Positions 16,899 through 28,904 of a stretch of 64,000 nucleotides of DNA are shown in pieces. The first letter of the stretch is position 1; every line of letters begins with the position of its first letter. The position numbers and the translations under genes were made by a program. This DNA is from Streptomyces sp. RB17. Its GTDB lineage: Bacteria; Actinomycetota; Actinomycetes; Streptomycetales; Streptomycetaceae. The notes beneath the pieces were generated by a model. The model was not told the DNA's origin and made no database searches. It was given only the letters and a program-made list of their open reading frames with translations. The DNA lies in assembly GCF_009604455.1 (NCBI RefSeq), contig NZ_WEGL01000001.1, forward strand, positions 806,001 to 870,000. The letters are read 5' to 3'.

Positions 16899-17375
16899 TC
16901 ACAGCAGCAGCCGCATCGACGGGTCCGGGTCACGCGTGAAGCCGAGCGAGGCGTACAGCGGCTCGGCCTCCGCGGAGGCGTTCAGCAGCACATGACCCGC
17001 GCCCCGCTCCCGGAACCAGGCCAGCAGTTCCTCCATGCACGCGCGCGCGTACCCGCGCCGCCGGGCGTCCGGGTCGGTCGCGACGCTGAAGACGTGCCCG
17101 ACCCGCCCGTGCGGATTGCCGGCCTTCCCGATGCGGTACTCCAGCGTTCCGACCGCCAGCGCGGCCAGCGCCCGCGGCCGGTCCGGATGGTCCACGACGA
17201 AGGCGACGAAGTCACCGTCCGGCTCGGCCAGCCGCTCCCGCAGCGTCGGCAGCGATTCGGCATGCCAGTCCGTCGGCCCGCCGCCTCCCGCGCTCCACAG
17301 GGAGTCGATCATCACCTGGCGCAGACGCAGCACTTCCATGGCATCCTCGGGCAGGGCCCGGCGTACAAGACTCAT
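16899..17375 (-). CDS. GNAT-family N-acetyltransferase
   Basis: A 158-aa acetyltransferase. The acetyl-CoA binding motif A reads VATDPDARRRGYARACMEELL, and the C-terminal ASAEAEPLYASLGF segment is typical. It starts MSLVRRALPEDAMEVLRL. Substrate unknown. It is probably in an operon with the downstream serine hydrolase. A GTG three codons further upstream is possible. Confidence 0.9.
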   Translation of the reverse strand: MSLVRRALPEDAMEVLRLRQVMIDSLWSAGGGGPTDWHAESLPTLRERLAEPDGDFVAFVVDHPDRPRALAALAVGTLEYRIGKAGNPHGRVGHVFSVATDPDARRRGYARACMEELLAWFRERGAGHVLLNASAEAEPLYASLGFTRDPDPSMRLLL

Positions 17376-17434
17376 GTGCCGCACGCTAGCCAGACGCCCC
17401 CGTCCGCGTCCCGGGTATTTCTTACCGGATTCGC

Positions 17435-17465
17435 TTGCTTGGAGTGCACTCCAACCTCATAGCGT
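17435..17465 (+). promoter_or_regulatory. MerR-type promoter with 16-bp perfect palindrome in the spacer
   Basis: TTGGAGTGCACTCCAA (17439-17454) is a perfect palindrome overlapping a TTGCTT -35 (17435-17440). A TAGCGT -10 (17460-17465) follows after a 19-bp spacer. An over-long 19-bp spacer bound by the regulator is the hallmark of MerR-family promoters, which the bound protein untwists on activation. The ATG lies only 7 nt past the -10, so the mRNA would be leaderless. Confidence 0.8.
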
Positions 17466-17472
17466 GGGGGCC

Positions 17473-17937
17473 ATGACGGTGATGCAGACCACGCCGACGG
17501 ACACCGCAGGCACGGCCCCCGCAGACATCTGCTCCGCCCCGCCCAGACGCCATCCACGCCCCGACGGCCAGGACCGCTACACGATCAGCGAGGTCGTCGC
17601 GTTCACCGGCCTGACCGCGCACACCCTGCGCTGGTACGAGCGGATCGGCCTGATGCCGCACGTCGACCGCTCGCACACCGGTCAGCGGCGCTACAGCAAC
17701 CGCGACCTGGACTGGCTGGACTTCGTGACCAAGCTGCGGCTGACCGGCATGCCGGTGGCGGACATGGTCCGGTACGCGGAACTGGTCCGCGAGGGCGAGA
17801 GCACCTACGGGGAACGCCGGGAACTGCTGGAGTCGACCCGCCAGGACGTCCTGAACAGGATCGCCGAGCTGCGGGACACGCTCGCCGTGCTCGACCGCAA
17901 GATCAGCTTCTACGCGATGGAGGGAGCCACGCGATGA
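17473..17937 (+). CDS. MerR-family transcriptional regulator
   Basis: A 154-aa regulator. The MerR DNA-binding domain at about 38-105 (RYTISEVVAFTGLTAHTLRWYERIGL, then TGQRRYSNRDLDWLDFVTKLR) is followed by a dimerisation helix, and there is no metal-binding Cys cluster. It therefore resembles MerR proteins responding to organic electrophiles or redox state rather than metals. Its stop overlaps the ATG of the aldo/keto reductase by 4 nt, so the two are translationally coupled. Its own promoter carries the expected palindrome. Confidence 0.93.
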   Translation: MTVMQTTPTDTAGTAPADICSAPPRRHPRPDGQDRYTISEVVAFTGLTAHTLRWYERIGLMPHVDRSHTGQRRYSNRDLDWLDFVTKLRLTGMPVADMVRYAELVREGESTYGERRELLESTRQDVLNRIAELRDTLAVLDRKISFYAMEGATR

Positions 17938-18950
17938 CCGACGCGAGGATTCCGACGGTACGGCTCGGCGAGGGCGGACCGGAGGTGGGCGTACAGGGCC
18001 TCGGCTGCATGGGCATGAGCTTCGCGTACGGCCCCACCGACGCCGGCCAGGCGCGCGCCGCGCTGGAGCGGGCCCTGGAGCTCGGCGTGACCCTGTACGA
18101 CACGGCGGACGCCTACGGCGCGGGCGAGAACGAGCGATTCCTCTCCCCCTTCTTCAGCGCGCACCGGGACGAGGTGGTCATCGCCACCAAGTTCGCCCTG
18201 TCGATCCCGAAGGACGACCCGACCAGGCGGATCATCCGCAACGACGCGCCCTACATCCGCGAGGCCGTCGAGGCCAGCCTGAAGCGGCTCGGCGTCGAGG
18301 TGATCGACCTCTACTACATGCACCGCCGCGATCCGGAGGTCCCCGTCGAGGAGACCGTCGGCACGATGGCGGAGCTGGTCCGCGCGGGCAAGGTCAAGCA
18401 CCTCGGGCTGAGCGAGGTCACCGCCGACGAACTGCGCGCCGCGCACGCCGTGCACCCGATCGCGGCCGTGCAGTCGGAGTGGTCGCTGTTCAGCCGGGAC
18501 ATCGAGGCGAAGGTGGTACCGGCCGCGCGGGAGCTGGGCGTCGCGCTGGTGCCGTACTCGCCGCTCGGGCGCGGCTTCCTCACCGGCTCCTTCACCCATG
18601 CCGAACAGGAGCTCACGGCCGACGACTTCCGCCGTCAGCAGCCCCGCTTCACCGGTGACAACGCGGCCGCCAACGCGGCCCTCCTGGAGCCGATCCGCGC
18701 GATCGCCGAGGCCCGCGACGCCACCCTCGGCCAGATCGCCCTGGCCTGGGTGCAGCAGCGGGCGACGGTCGACGCCCTCCCGGTCGTCCCGATCCCGGGC
18801 ACCCGCAAGCCGAACAGGGTGGAGGAGAACGCGGCGGCGACGGCGATCGTCCTGACGGACGAGGAACTGTCCCGACTGGAGCCGATCGCAGGCAAGGTGG
18901 CGGGCGACCGGTACGCCGACATGACGTTCACTTCCGCGGGCCGCGAATAG
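17934..18950 (+). CDS. Aldo/keto reductase
   Basis: A 338-aa NADPH-dependent carbonyl reductase with a TIM barrel. The tetrad is visible: Asp and Tyr in DTADAYG, Lys in IATKFA, and His in YYMHRRD. The C-terminal NADP-binding part includes VVPIPGTRKPNRVEENA. It is translationally coupled to the MerR regulator, suggesting induction by a reactive carbonyl or similar substrate. It ends 1 bp from the convergent DUF4429 gene. Confidence 0.95.
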   Translation: MTDARIPTVRLGEGGPEVGVQGLGCMGMSFAYGPTDAGQARAALERALELGVTLYDTADAYGAGENERFLSPFFSAHRDEVVIATKFALSIPKDDPTRRIIRNDAPYIREAVEASLKRLGVEVIDLYYMHRRDPEVPVEETVGTMAELVRAGKVKHLGLSEVTADELRAAHAVHPIAAVQSEWSLFSRDIEAKVVPAARELGVALVPYSPLGRGFLTGSFTHAEQELTADDFRRQQPRFTGDNAAANAALLEPIRAIAEARDATLGQIALAWVQQRATVDALPVVPIPGTRKPNRVEENAAATAIVLTDEELSRLEPIAGKVAGDRYADMTFTSAGRE

Positions 18951-18951
18951 C

Positions 18952-19797
18952 TCAGAGCTCCGCCAGCAACTCCGCCTTCTTGGAGGAGAACTCCTCATCG
19001 GTGACCAACCCGGCCTGATGCAACTCCCCGAGATGCCGGATCCGTTCGGCGATGTCCGCGGGGTCGCGGCGTGACGGGGCCGGTGCCACAGGCACCGGCC
19101 CCCGCGTGCGTACGGCGGCGAGGACTGCCGCGGCGAACGGCAGTGACTCGTGTACCGGCCCGTACCCGAGACCGAAAACCACCGCCGCCGGGTCCTGATC
19201 GGGTTGCACGGCAGCCGATTCGACCGAGCGTCCGACCAACCGCAGATGCCCCTCGAACACCTCCGGCGACCGCCACTCCACCCCGCTCAGCTCCGTGACC
19301 GGAAAGCTCTGGTCGCCGGCCTTCCACTTCGCCGACGACGCGCCCGTCCACGACCAGCGGAACTGCACGGCCGTACCGTCGAAGCTCGCTTTCCCGTCGT
19401 ACGCCTTGAACGACAGCGGAGCCTCGGGCGCCGCCACCAGATACCGGTCGGTGGACCCGGACTCGGTCAACAGCCCCTTCAGCTCGTCGGCGTAGTACTC
19501 GGCGAGCGTCTCCCGCTCGGCCGGCAGCACCAGCCGGTACGGATCGGAGCCCTCCTTCAGCTGCCCGGCCGCCGCCTCCATCAGCGGATCCGCGCCGGCG
19601 CGCGGCAGCAGCCGCAGCACGACGGTGCCGCGCTTGCCCGGGGAGAGCGTCACGCCCTCGACCGCGGACAGCGGGATCCGCCGTTCCCCGAGCGCCTGGA
19701 AGAGCTTCGGTGTTCGAATCCCCCGTTCGTAACGGATGAGCACGGAGTCGGACTCGAACTCCCAGACGGCATGAAAACCCGCCAGTACGTCACCCAT
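18952..19797 (-). CDS. DUF4429 protein with SHOCT tail
   Basis: A 281-aa cytosolic protein. Two copies of the DUF4429 PH-like module are recognisable (about 1-120 and 125-235), followed by a C-terminal SHOCT helix hairpin (IAERIRHLGELHQAGLVTDEEFSSKKAELL). SHOCT motifs are short oligomerisation or interaction modules. Function is unknown, but the family is widespread in Streptomyces. Start at MGDVLAGF; an ATG three codons upstream is possible. Confidence 0.85.
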   Translation of the reverse strand: MGDVLAGFHAVWEFESDSVLIRYERGIRTPKLFQALGERRIPLSAVEGVTLSPGKRGTVVLRLLPRAGADPLMEAAAGQLKEGSDPYRLVLPAERETLAEYYADELKGLLTESGSTDRYLVAAPEAPLSFKAYDGKASFDGTAVQFRWSWTGASSAKWKAGDQSFPVTELSGVEWRSPEVFEGHLRLVGRSVESAAVQPDQDPAAVVFGLGYGPVHESLPFAAAVLAAVRTRGPVPVAPAPSRRDPADIAERIRHLGELHQAGLVTDEEFSSKKAELLAEL

Positions 19798-19863
19798 GCG
19801 GCTCATCGTATGCGGCACGTGCCCCTCCGTCGCCACCCGCGCAGACCGCACTTCCTGCTGTTT

Positions 19864-21081
19864 CTACGCGCGTCCGGCCGTACTGGTGCCGGGCACACCG
19901 GCCCGGCACAGGTCGTTCTCGCGTGCGCACGTCACCGCGTCGTACGCCCCGACGCCCACGGCGGCGAGGTTGCGCAGGCTGTCCGTGCCCGGCTGGAAAT
20001 AGCCGGCGTGGCCCTGCGCGTCCCGGGCGGACAGCACCCGCGCACCGAACGCCGAGGACACCGGATCGGCCCCGTGCCCGAGCCCGCCGAGCTCCAGATA
20101 CGGCACGTCCTGGATCCAGTCGCTGGCGTCCCGCATGGCCCACACCCGGGCGGTGGTGCCCAGGTGGGAGGCGTCGGAGACCCGCATGCCGGGGCTCGCG
20201 GCCACCGCTATGTCGGTCACCCGGCGCGGCATGTCGTGCGCGGCCACCCCGCAGACCACGGTGCCGTAGCTGTGGCAGACCATCGCCACCGGGGCACGGC
20301 CGGGCAGGCCGCCCAGCAGCGCGTTCAGCCGTACGGCGCCGTCCTCGGCGCGCAGCCCGGTGGCCGCGTCCACGCCGAGTCCGTCGGGGGCGGTGTAGTC
20401 GGCCCAGGCGATCACGGCCGTACGGGTCGCGGGGCTCTGTGCGCGCTCCGCCGCGTACAGCGCCTTGGCCATGCCGACCGGGGCGGTGTACTGGCGGTTG
20501 GTCTTCTGGAAGGTGAGCAGATCGGTGTCGACGCCGGGAACGACGACCGAGATCCGCTGCGCCTTTTCCAGGTTTCCGAACACCTCCGCGACACGGCCCG
20601 AGCCCTCGGGGTCGAAGGCCAGGATCTGCCGGCCGGGGCTCACGAGATCCTCGTAGCGGTGCATACGACGGCCCGCGTCCTGCTGTCCGACCGTGCTGAG
20701 CCGGCCGTCGTGCATGCGTTTCTTCTCGACCTTGCGTTGCTGCTCCAGCGCGATGTGGTTGGCGCGGTAGCGCAAGGCGACGGGGGCGCCGTTCATGTTG
20801 CCGACCGCGAGCGGGTAGCGGTGGACGAGACGGCCCTGGTCCTCGGGGGAGAGGGAAGCGAAGAAACGGCTGAGCACGGTCGGTGCGGCCTGGGGGTCCG
20901 GCAGATGCAGGCCGTGGATGCTGCCGTGCTCCCACTTGGCGAGCGAGGCCTGCAGCGCGGTCGACTCCCGGTGGCTGTGCAGTGCGGTCCAGCCGGTGGT
21001 CGCGAGCATCACGAACACCACGGCCAGCGCCAGCAGTGCGCGCCAGACGTTCAGTTGCGGGGAGGTGTCGAAGGAAGTCAC
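19864..21081 (-). CDS. Alpha/beta hydrolase (DUF1023-like), membrane-anchored
   Basis: A 405-aa protein with an N-terminal transmembrane anchor (about 12-32), a helical linker with NHIALEQQRKVEKKR, and a C-terminal alpha/beta-hydrolase domain. The nucleophile elbow is CHSYGT with Ser, and a late GHAGYF may supply His. The DUF1023 family is actinobacterial, secreted or anchored, and of unsettled substrate. It is followed closely by the DUF4429 gene on the same strand (66 bp). Confidence 0.88.
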   Translation of the reverse strand: MTSFDTSPQLNVWRALLALAVVFVMLATTGWTALHSHRESTALQASLAKWEHGSIHGLHLPDPQAAPTVLSRFFASLSPEDQGRLVHRYPLAVGNMNGAPVALRYRANHIALEQQRKVEKKRMHDGRLSTVGQQDAGRRMHRYEDLVSPGRQILAFDPEGSGRVAEVFGNLEKAQRISVVVPGVDTDLLTFQKTNRQYTAPVGMAKALYAAERAQSPATRTAVIAWADYTAPDGLGVDAATGLRAEDGAVRLNALLGGLPGRAPVAMVCHSYGTVVCGVAAHDMPRRVTDIAVAASPGMRVSDASHLGTTARVWAMRDASDWIQDVPYLELGGLGHGADPVSSAFGARVLSARDAQGHAGYFQPGTDSLRNLAAVGVGAYDAVTCARENDLCRAGVPGTSTAGRA

Positions 21082-21164
21082 TGGGAGGACACACTAGGAG
21101 AACGGGAGGGTCTCGGGGTAACCGAGTGACAGGTATCACGTTTCGTGAAGGGTCGAACGCCTTG

Positions 21165-21800
21165 TCAACGATCTCTGTCGGAGCGCCAGTTCCCGGTGAG
21201 CGCCGAACCCACCTGATCGAGGTAGGACGCGGTGAGTTGACGGATCGCCACCAGACTGAAGTCGCCGCCCGTGCACCACTGCCGTTCGGTGACCCTTATC
21301 ACGCCGCCGAACACGGCCACGGCCAGCCGCGGTCGCGGGTCGGCGTCCACGTCCACGCCCTCGCGCTCGGCCAGCAGGCGCGCGATCGTCTCCTCCGTGG
21401 CCGCCGAGCGGCGCAGATGGGCGGCGAGCAGCGCGGGCGTCGACTCGATCGTCCGGTACATGCGCAGATACAGCTCGACCGGGACGGCCGACTCGACGGT
21501 CTCCCGGATCTCGTCCCAGCCCTCCAGGACCGCCTGGCGCAACGCCTCCAGCGGCGCCTCGTGTGCCGGACGCGCGCGTACGGCCTCGACGAAGCGGGCC
21601 TCCGTCATCTCCTGGACCGCGAGAGCCGCGTCCTCCTTGCCGGCGAAGTAACGGAAGAAGGTGCGCTGCGAGACGTCGACGGCCTCGGCGATCTCGTCGA
21701 CGGTCGTGTGCTCGTACCCCTGGGTCGTGAACAGCTCCAGAGCGGCCCGCAGCAGCGCTTCCCGGGTGCGCTGTTTCTTGCGTTCGCGCAGTGTTTCCAT
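21165..21800 (-). CDS. TetR-family regulator of the adjacent MFS pump
   Basis: A 211-aa TetR/AcrR regulator with helix-turn-helix FTTQGYEHTTVDEIAEAVDVSQRTFFRYF at about 24-52. It is divergent from an MFS exporter 66 bp away, with a GTCAGTTACTGAC palindrome beginning 4 nt upstream of its own ATG. This is the standard local repressor/pump arrangement. No Shine-Dalgarno is visible, so leaderless translation is likely. Confidence 0.92.
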   Translation of the reverse strand: METLRERKKQRTREALLRAALELFTTQGYEHTTVDEIAEAVDVSQRTFFRYFAGKEDAALAVQEMTEARFVEAVRARPAHEAPLEALRQAVLEGWDEIRETVESAVPVELYLRMYRTIESTPALLAAHLRRSAATEETIARLLAEREGVDVDADPRPRLAVAVFGGVIRVTERQWCTGGDFSLVAIRQLTASYLDQVGSALTGNWRSDRDR

Positions 21801-21804
21801 ATGT

Positions 21805-21817
21805 GTCAGTTACTGAC
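21805..21817. promoter_or_regulatory. Candidate TetR operator
   Basis: GTCAGTTACTGAC is a perfect 13-bp palindrome (arms GTCAGT/ACTGAC) just upstream of the TetR start and within the MFS promoter region. Further GTCA/TGTCA half-sites follow at 21831-21857. Confidence 0.6.
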
Positions 21818-21866
21818 GGATGAAATTATTTGTCAAATGTCAGAGACTGTCACTAGCCTCGACGGT

Positions 21867-23486
21867 ATGACTAGTCAGACCACCATCGACGCGACGGGGC
21901 CGGGGGACGCGGCACCGGAAGCCCCGCTCGAGTCGCCTCCGGCCGCGGGGCTGCGCGGCCACCCCTGGCTCACCCTGATCACCGTCGCCGTGGGCGTCAT
22001 GATGGTGGCCCTGGACGGCACCATCGTGGCGATCGCCAACCCGGCGATCCAGAAGGACCTGGGGGCCACCTTCGCCCAGGTGCAGTGGATCACCAACGGA
22101 TACTTCCTCGCCCTCGCGGTCTCCCTGATCACCGCGGGCAAGCTCGGTGACCGCTTCGGCCACCGGCAGACCTTCCTCATCGGCGTGACCGGCTTCGCCG
22201 CCGCCTCCGGCGCCATCGGCCTGTCCCACAGCATCGCCGCGGTCGTCACCTTCCGTGTCTTCCAGGGCCTGTTCGGCGCGCTGCTGATGCCGGCCGCGCT
22301 CGGCCTGCTGCGGGCCACCTTCCCGGCCGAGAAGCTCAACATGGCCATCGGCATCTGGGGCATGGTGATCGGCGCGTCCACCGCGGGCGGCCCGATCCTC
22401 GGCGGCGTCCTCGTCGAGCACGTCAACTGGCAGTCGGTGTTCTTCATCAACGTCCCGGTCGGAGCGCTCGCCCTGGTGCTGGGCGTGCTGATCCTGCGCG
22501 ACCACCGCGCCGAGAACGCGCCGCGCTCCTTCGACATCCTCGGCATCGCCCTGCTCTCCGGCGCGATGTTCTGCCTGGTCTGGGCGCTGATCAAGGCCCC
22601 GACCTGGGGCTGGGGCGACAGCAAGACGTGGATCTTCATCGCCGCGTCGGTGGTGCTCTTCGCCCTGTTCTCCTTCTGGGAGACGCGGGTCGCCGAGCCC
22701 CTGATCCCCCTGGGCCTCTTCCGCTCGGTCCCGCTGTCGGCGGGCGTGGTCCTGATGGTCCTCATGGCCATCGCGTTCATGGGCGGACTGTTCTTCGTGA
22801 CGTTCTACCTCCAGAACGTCCACGGCATGAGCCCCATCGACGCCGGCCTGCACCTGCTGCCGCTCACCGGCATGATGATCGTCGGCTCGCCGCTCGCCGG
22901 TGCCGCGATCACCAAGCTCGGCCCGCGCATCCCGCTGGCCGGCGGCATGGCCGCGACCGCGATCGCCATGTACGGCATGTCGACGCTCGAGGCCGACACC
23001 GGCAGCGGCGTGATGTCGGTCTGGTTCGCGCTTCTCGGCCTCGGCCTCGCGCCGGTCATGGTCGGCGCGACAGAGGTCATCGTCGGCAACGCCCCGATGG
23101 AGCTCTCCGGTGTGGCGGGCGGCCTCCAGCAGGCGGCCATGCAGATCGGTGGCAGCCTCGGTACGGCCGTGCTGGGCGCCGTGATGGCCTCCAAGGTCGA
23201 CAGCGACCTGCCGGGCAACTGGACCGGTGCCGGGCTGCAGCAGCTGACCCCGGGTCAGCTGGACAAGGCCTCGGAGGCGGTCCAGGTCGGCGTCGCCCCG
23301 GTGCCGAAGGGGGTCCCGGACCAGATCGCCGCGAAGATCACCGAGGTCGCGCACCACACCTTCATCTCCGGCATGAGCCTCGCCTCCCTGGTCGCGGCGG
23401 GCGTGGCGGCGGTCGCCGTCCTCGTCGCGCTGCTCACCAAGCGGGGCGCGAACACGGAGGCGGGCGCGGGCGTGGGCCACATCTGA
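21867..23486 (+). CDS. MFS drug exporter, DHA2 (14-TM) type
   Basis: A 539-aa proton-coupled exporter with 14 predicted membrane helices. Motif A reads GKLGDRFGHRQT, and ALDGTIVAIANPAIQ at helix 1 is the DHA2 motif D1 region. The frame is open far upstream; ATG 21867 was chosen over ATG 21837 because MTSQTT begins the usual hydrophilic tail, but both remain possible. No ribosome site, so a leaderless start is plausible. Divergent TetR gene. Confidence 0.93.
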   Translation: MTSQTTIDATGPGDAAPEAPLESPPAAGLRGHPWLTLITVAVGVMMVALDGTIVAIANPAIQKDLGATFAQVQWITNGYFLALAVSLITAGKLGDRFGHRQTFLIGVTGFAAASGAIGLSHSIAAVVTFRVFQGLFGALLMPAALGLLRATFPAEKLNMAIGIWGMVIGASTAGGPILGGVLVEHVNWQSVFFINVPVGALALVLGVLILRDHRAENAPRSFDILGIALLSGAMFCLVWALIKAPTWGWGDSKTWIFIAASVVLFALFSFWETRVAEPLIPLGLFRSVPLSAGVVLMVLMAIAFMGGLFFVTFYLQNVHGMSPIDAGLHLLPLTGMMIVGSPLAGAAITKLGPRIPLAGGMAATAIAMYGMSTLEADTGSGVMSVWFALLGLGLAPVMVGATEVIVGNAPMELSGVAGGLQQAAMQIGGSLGTAVLGAVMASKVDSDLPGNWTGAGLQQLTPGQLDKASEAVQVGVAPVPKGVPDQIAAKITEVAHHTFISGMSLASLVAAGVAAVAVLVALLTKRGANTEAGAGVGHI

Positions 23487-23737
23487 GGACCGCCGCCCGG
23501 GCCCCTGCCAGGCCTCTTCCGCTCGGAGTTCCCCTATCAGGGTGACTCCGCTAAAGATCGCTCGCACCGGGCGCGCGCCGCAGGTCACAGTGGGTCAGGT
23601 CCTCCGCAGGGCACGGGAGGACGGCCGGGCTGTGGCGCGCGCTGCGGAGGGGGCTGCGCGCGCCTTTGCCTGCGGCGCTCTGGCCGTGCGGCAACTGGGG
23701 TGGGATTCCTCGCCGTTGCCGGGTGCGGGTCCGCTGT

Positions 23738-23766
23738 GGCTGGTCGCGCAGTTCCCCGCGCCCCTT
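23738..23766 (-). repeat. Dispersed repeat, short form, copy 1
   Basis: 29 bp beginning GGCTGGTCGCGCAGTTCCCC and ending GCGCCCCTT, the exact reverse complement of 23862-23890. It shares its outer blocks (TGGTCGCGC and CCGCGCCCCTT) with the long-form repeats but lacks their middle. Confidence 0.8.
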
Positions 23767-23861
23767 ACGGGGCGCTCCCCGCAGTCGTCATCGGCGTGAA
23801 TGACGGCCACACCGCGTCACCCAGCGTCCGGATGTTCCCGTTCGAGGCGCACCCGCGCCCG

Positions 23862-23890
23862 AAGGGGCGCGGGGAACTGCGCGACCAGCC
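23862..23890 (+). repeat. Dispersed repeat, short form, copy 2
   Basis: AAGGGGCGCGGGGAACTGCG and the following GCGACCAGCC form the inverted partner of 23738-23766, a perfect 29-bp match across a 95-bp gap. Confidence 0.8.
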
Positions 23891-23962
23891 CCCACACGCC
23901 CGCACCCGGCGTCGAACCTGCAGGCCCTCCCCGGTTGCCCCGGCCAAAGCGGAGCGCCGCGG

Positions 23963-26710
<2,748 letters not shown>

Positions 26711-27124
26711 GCTGTTCCTTACCTGTCAGAGGGCCGATTTTTTGCACCTGCCTACACCGTTCCCCATCGTGTACCTCGGGACGGCGTACGTCATCTCCTC
26801 GGCACGCATCGTGTCCGCACCGGTCAAAACGCAACGATACGCCCGGGGTGTGACGTGCTTGGCAAAGGTGTTCGAGAGGCGTACGGCTGGATGATTCCGC
26901 GAGGATTCCGAACGGTGCAAAGCGGGCACATCGGTGTGATGTGGGTCGCGCGGAATCGGGGTACGGTGCCAGGAGTTGCGACGACACGGCCGGGATCGTC
27001 ACCGTTTCGGCGGTCCGGACGGCCGGGTACTTGCGCGATCGGTCCCGCCCGTGTGGACTACGGCCAATGCTTCGCGCACGCGCGTGGCTGAGATACTCAT
27101 CAAGACATGATCAGGAGGCAACCC
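26711..27124. promoter_or_regulatory. Divergent promoter region between aceE and DUF3052 gene
   Basis: 414 bp with no supported gene. It is locally lower in GC than its surroundings, which fits two divergent promoters. I could not pick specific -35/-10 elements or operators with confidence. Confidence 0.4.
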
Positions 27125-27565
27125 GTGAGCGCGACCGCGGACCACGCGGAGGAGCGGACGAACCCTGCCGCCAGGCTGGGGTTCCAGCCCGGGCAGGTGG
27201 TCCAGGAGATCGGCTACGACGACGACGTCGATCAGGAGCTCCGTGAGGCCATCGAGGAAACCATCGAAGGCGACCTCATGGACGAGGACTACGACGACGT
27301 GGCCGACGCCGTTGTGCTGTGGTTCCGTGACGACGACGGCGACCTGACGGATGCGCTGGTGGATGCCACCACGTACATCGAAGAGGGTGGCGCGATCCTG
27401 CTCCTGACGCCGAAGACCGGCCGTACGGGGTACGTGGAGCCGAGCGACATCTCGGAAGCCGCGACGACCGCCGGCCTGACGGCGTCCAAGAGCGTCAGCG
27501 TCGGCAAGGACTGGAGCGGCTCGCGTCTGGCGACGCCCAAGGCGGCGAAGTCCGGCAAGAAGTAA
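27125..27565 (+). CDS. DUF3052-family protein
   Basis: A 146-aa acidic cytosolic protein of an actinobacterial family of unknown function. GTG 27125 was chosen over ATG 27107 because AGGAGG lies between them, exactly 6 nt before the GTG. The body reads GYDDDVDQELREAIEETI and later WFRDDDGDLTDALVD, then TPKTGRTGYVEPSDI; the tail is Lys/Ala-rich. It sits between aceE and the peroxiredoxin on the ter side. Confidence 0.88.
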   Translation: MSATADHAEERTNPAARLGFQPGQVVQEIGYDDDVDQELREAIEETIEGDLMDEDYDDVADAVVLWFRDDDGDLTDALVDATTYIEEGGAILLLTPKTGRTGYVEPSDISEAATTAGLTASKSVSVGKDWSGSRLATPKAAKSGKK

Positions 27566-27701
27566 ACGCCTCGTCCACGAGCACCGGACGGGCTGGTTCT
27601 CGGCCCAGCCCGTCCGTGGTGCCGCGGTGATCGCTGCGTAGGGTGGACCCGAGGGTGTGCTGTGCGCTCACCCGAACGGCCCACCGAAGGGATGCACGAC
27701 G

Positions 27702-28160
27702 ATGGCGATCCAGGTCGGCGACAAGGCGCCCGACTTCGAGCTCAAGGACAACCACGGCCGGACCGTGAAGCTGTCGGACCTCCGCGGCGAGAAGAACGTG
27801 GTCCTGCTCTTCTACCCCTTCGCCTTCACCGGCGTCTGCACCGGCGAGCTGTGCGAGCTGCGCGACAACCTGCCGAAGTTCGAAGGCCGCGACACCCAGC
27901 TGCTCGCCGTCTCCAACGACTCCATCCACACCCTGCGCGTCTTCGCCGAGCAGGAGGGCCTGGAGTACCCGCTGCTCAGCGACTTCTGGCCGCACGGCAA
28001 CGTCTCGCGCGCGTACGGCGTCTTCGACGAGGACAAGGGATGCGCCGTCCGGGGCACCTTCATCATCGACAAGGAGGGCGTCGTGCGGTGGACCGTGGTC
28101 AACGGCCTGCCCGACGCGCGCGACCTGAACGACTACGTGAAGGCGCTCGACACCCTGTAG
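27702..28160 (+). CDS. ahpE: Peroxiredoxin, AhpE-like
   Basis: A 152-aa thioredoxin-fold peroxidase. Peroxidatic Cys46 sits in [14 protein letters not shown] with Thr43 and later Arg in RGTF; a second Cys51 lies five residues on, and Cys107-region GCAVRG adds another. Length and sequence match the AhpE-type 1-Cys group that reduces alkyl hydroperoxides and peroxynitrite. ATG 27702 begins [12 protein letters not shown]. It lies immediately upstream of the ter genes in the same direction, consistent with a shared oxidative-stress role. Confidence 0.92.
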   Translation: MAIQVGDKAPDFELKDNHGRTVKLSDLRGEKNVVLLFYPFAFTGVCTGELCELRDNLPKFEGRDTQLLAVSNDSIHTLRVFAEQEGLEYPLLSDFWPHGNVSRAYGVFDEDKGCAVRGTFIIDKEGVVRWTVVNGLPDARDLNDYVKALDTL

Positions 28161-28308
28161 GCCGCTGTAGGCCGACCGTGGCCGACACCTGTGATTCTCC
28201 GGGTCCAGGGTCTGCGGGGGGCGGGAACCCGTCACTAGGATCGGCTCGTTGATCCCATATCCGAAGCACGACGGGGCTCCCCGCCCCTGGAGACCACATG
28301 GAGGACCC

Positions 28309-28884
28309 GTGGGAGTCAGCCTCAGCAAGGGCGGCAACGTATCGCTGACGAAGGAGGCCCCGGGCCTGACCGCCGTCATCGTCGGTCTGGGGTGGGACGT
28401 GCGCACCACGACCGGCTCCGACTTCGACCTCGACGCGAGCGCACTGCTGCTGAACAACACCGGCAAGGTCGCCAGCGACCAGCACTTCGTCTTCTTCAAC
28501 AACCTCAAGAGCCCCGACGGCTCGGTCGAGCACACCGGTGACAACATCACCGGTGAGGGCGAGGGCGACGACGAACAGATCAAGATCAACCTGGCCGGCG
28601 TCCCGGCCGACATCGAGAAGATCGTCTTCCCGGTGTCGATCTACGACGCCGAGAACCGCCAGCAGTCCTTCGGCCAGGTCCGCAACGCCTTCATCCGCGT
28701 CGTGAACCAGGCGGGCGAGCAGGAGATCGCCCGCTACGACCTGAGCGAGGACGCCTCCACCGAGACCGCCATGGTCTTCGGCGAGCTGTACCGGCACGGC
28801 GCGGAGTGGAAGTTCCGCGCCATCGGCCAGGGCTACGCCTCGGGCCTGCGCGGCATCGCGCAGGACTTCGGCGTCAACGTCTGA
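28309..28884 (+). CDS. terD: TerD-family tellurium/stress-resistance protein
   Basis: A 191-aa calcium-binding stress protein. The start GTG 28309 has GGAGG at 28300-28304 and gives [20 protein letters not shown], the standard TerD N-terminus. The acidic Ca2+-site residues lie in [12 protein letters not shown] and the [12 protein letters not shown] loop, followed by [20 protein letters not shown]. TerD proteins assemble near the membrane with TerC and are linked to tellurite, phage and osmotic or oxidative stress tolerance. A nearly identical paralogue follows. Confidence 0.96.
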   Translation: MGVSLSKGGNVSLTKEAPGLTAVIVGLGWDVRTTTGSDFDLDASALLLNNTGKVASDQHFVFFNNLKSPDGSVEHTGDNITGEGEGDDEQIKINLAGVPADIEKIVFPVSIYDAENRQQSFGQVRNAFIRVVNQAGEQEIARYDLSEDASTETAMVFGELYRHGAEWKFRAIGQGYASGLRGIAQDFGVNV

Positions 28885-28904
28885 TCCCGGCAGGGTTACG
28901 ACAC

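Larger units (their letters stand above)
23487..23962. other. Repeat-bearing convergent intergenic region, no gene seen
   Basis: 476 bp between the convergent MFS and aceE genes. Open frames here are short and have no recognisable product. It holds two inverted copies of a 29-bp repeat (23738-23766 and 23862-23890), which could pair as a long hairpin. Confidence 0.7.

Noticed and set aside
23542..23799. Hypothetical gene in the region between the MFS gene and aceE
   Set aside because: The frame runs through the short dispersed repeat, has no ribosome site, and shows no consistent third-position bias.
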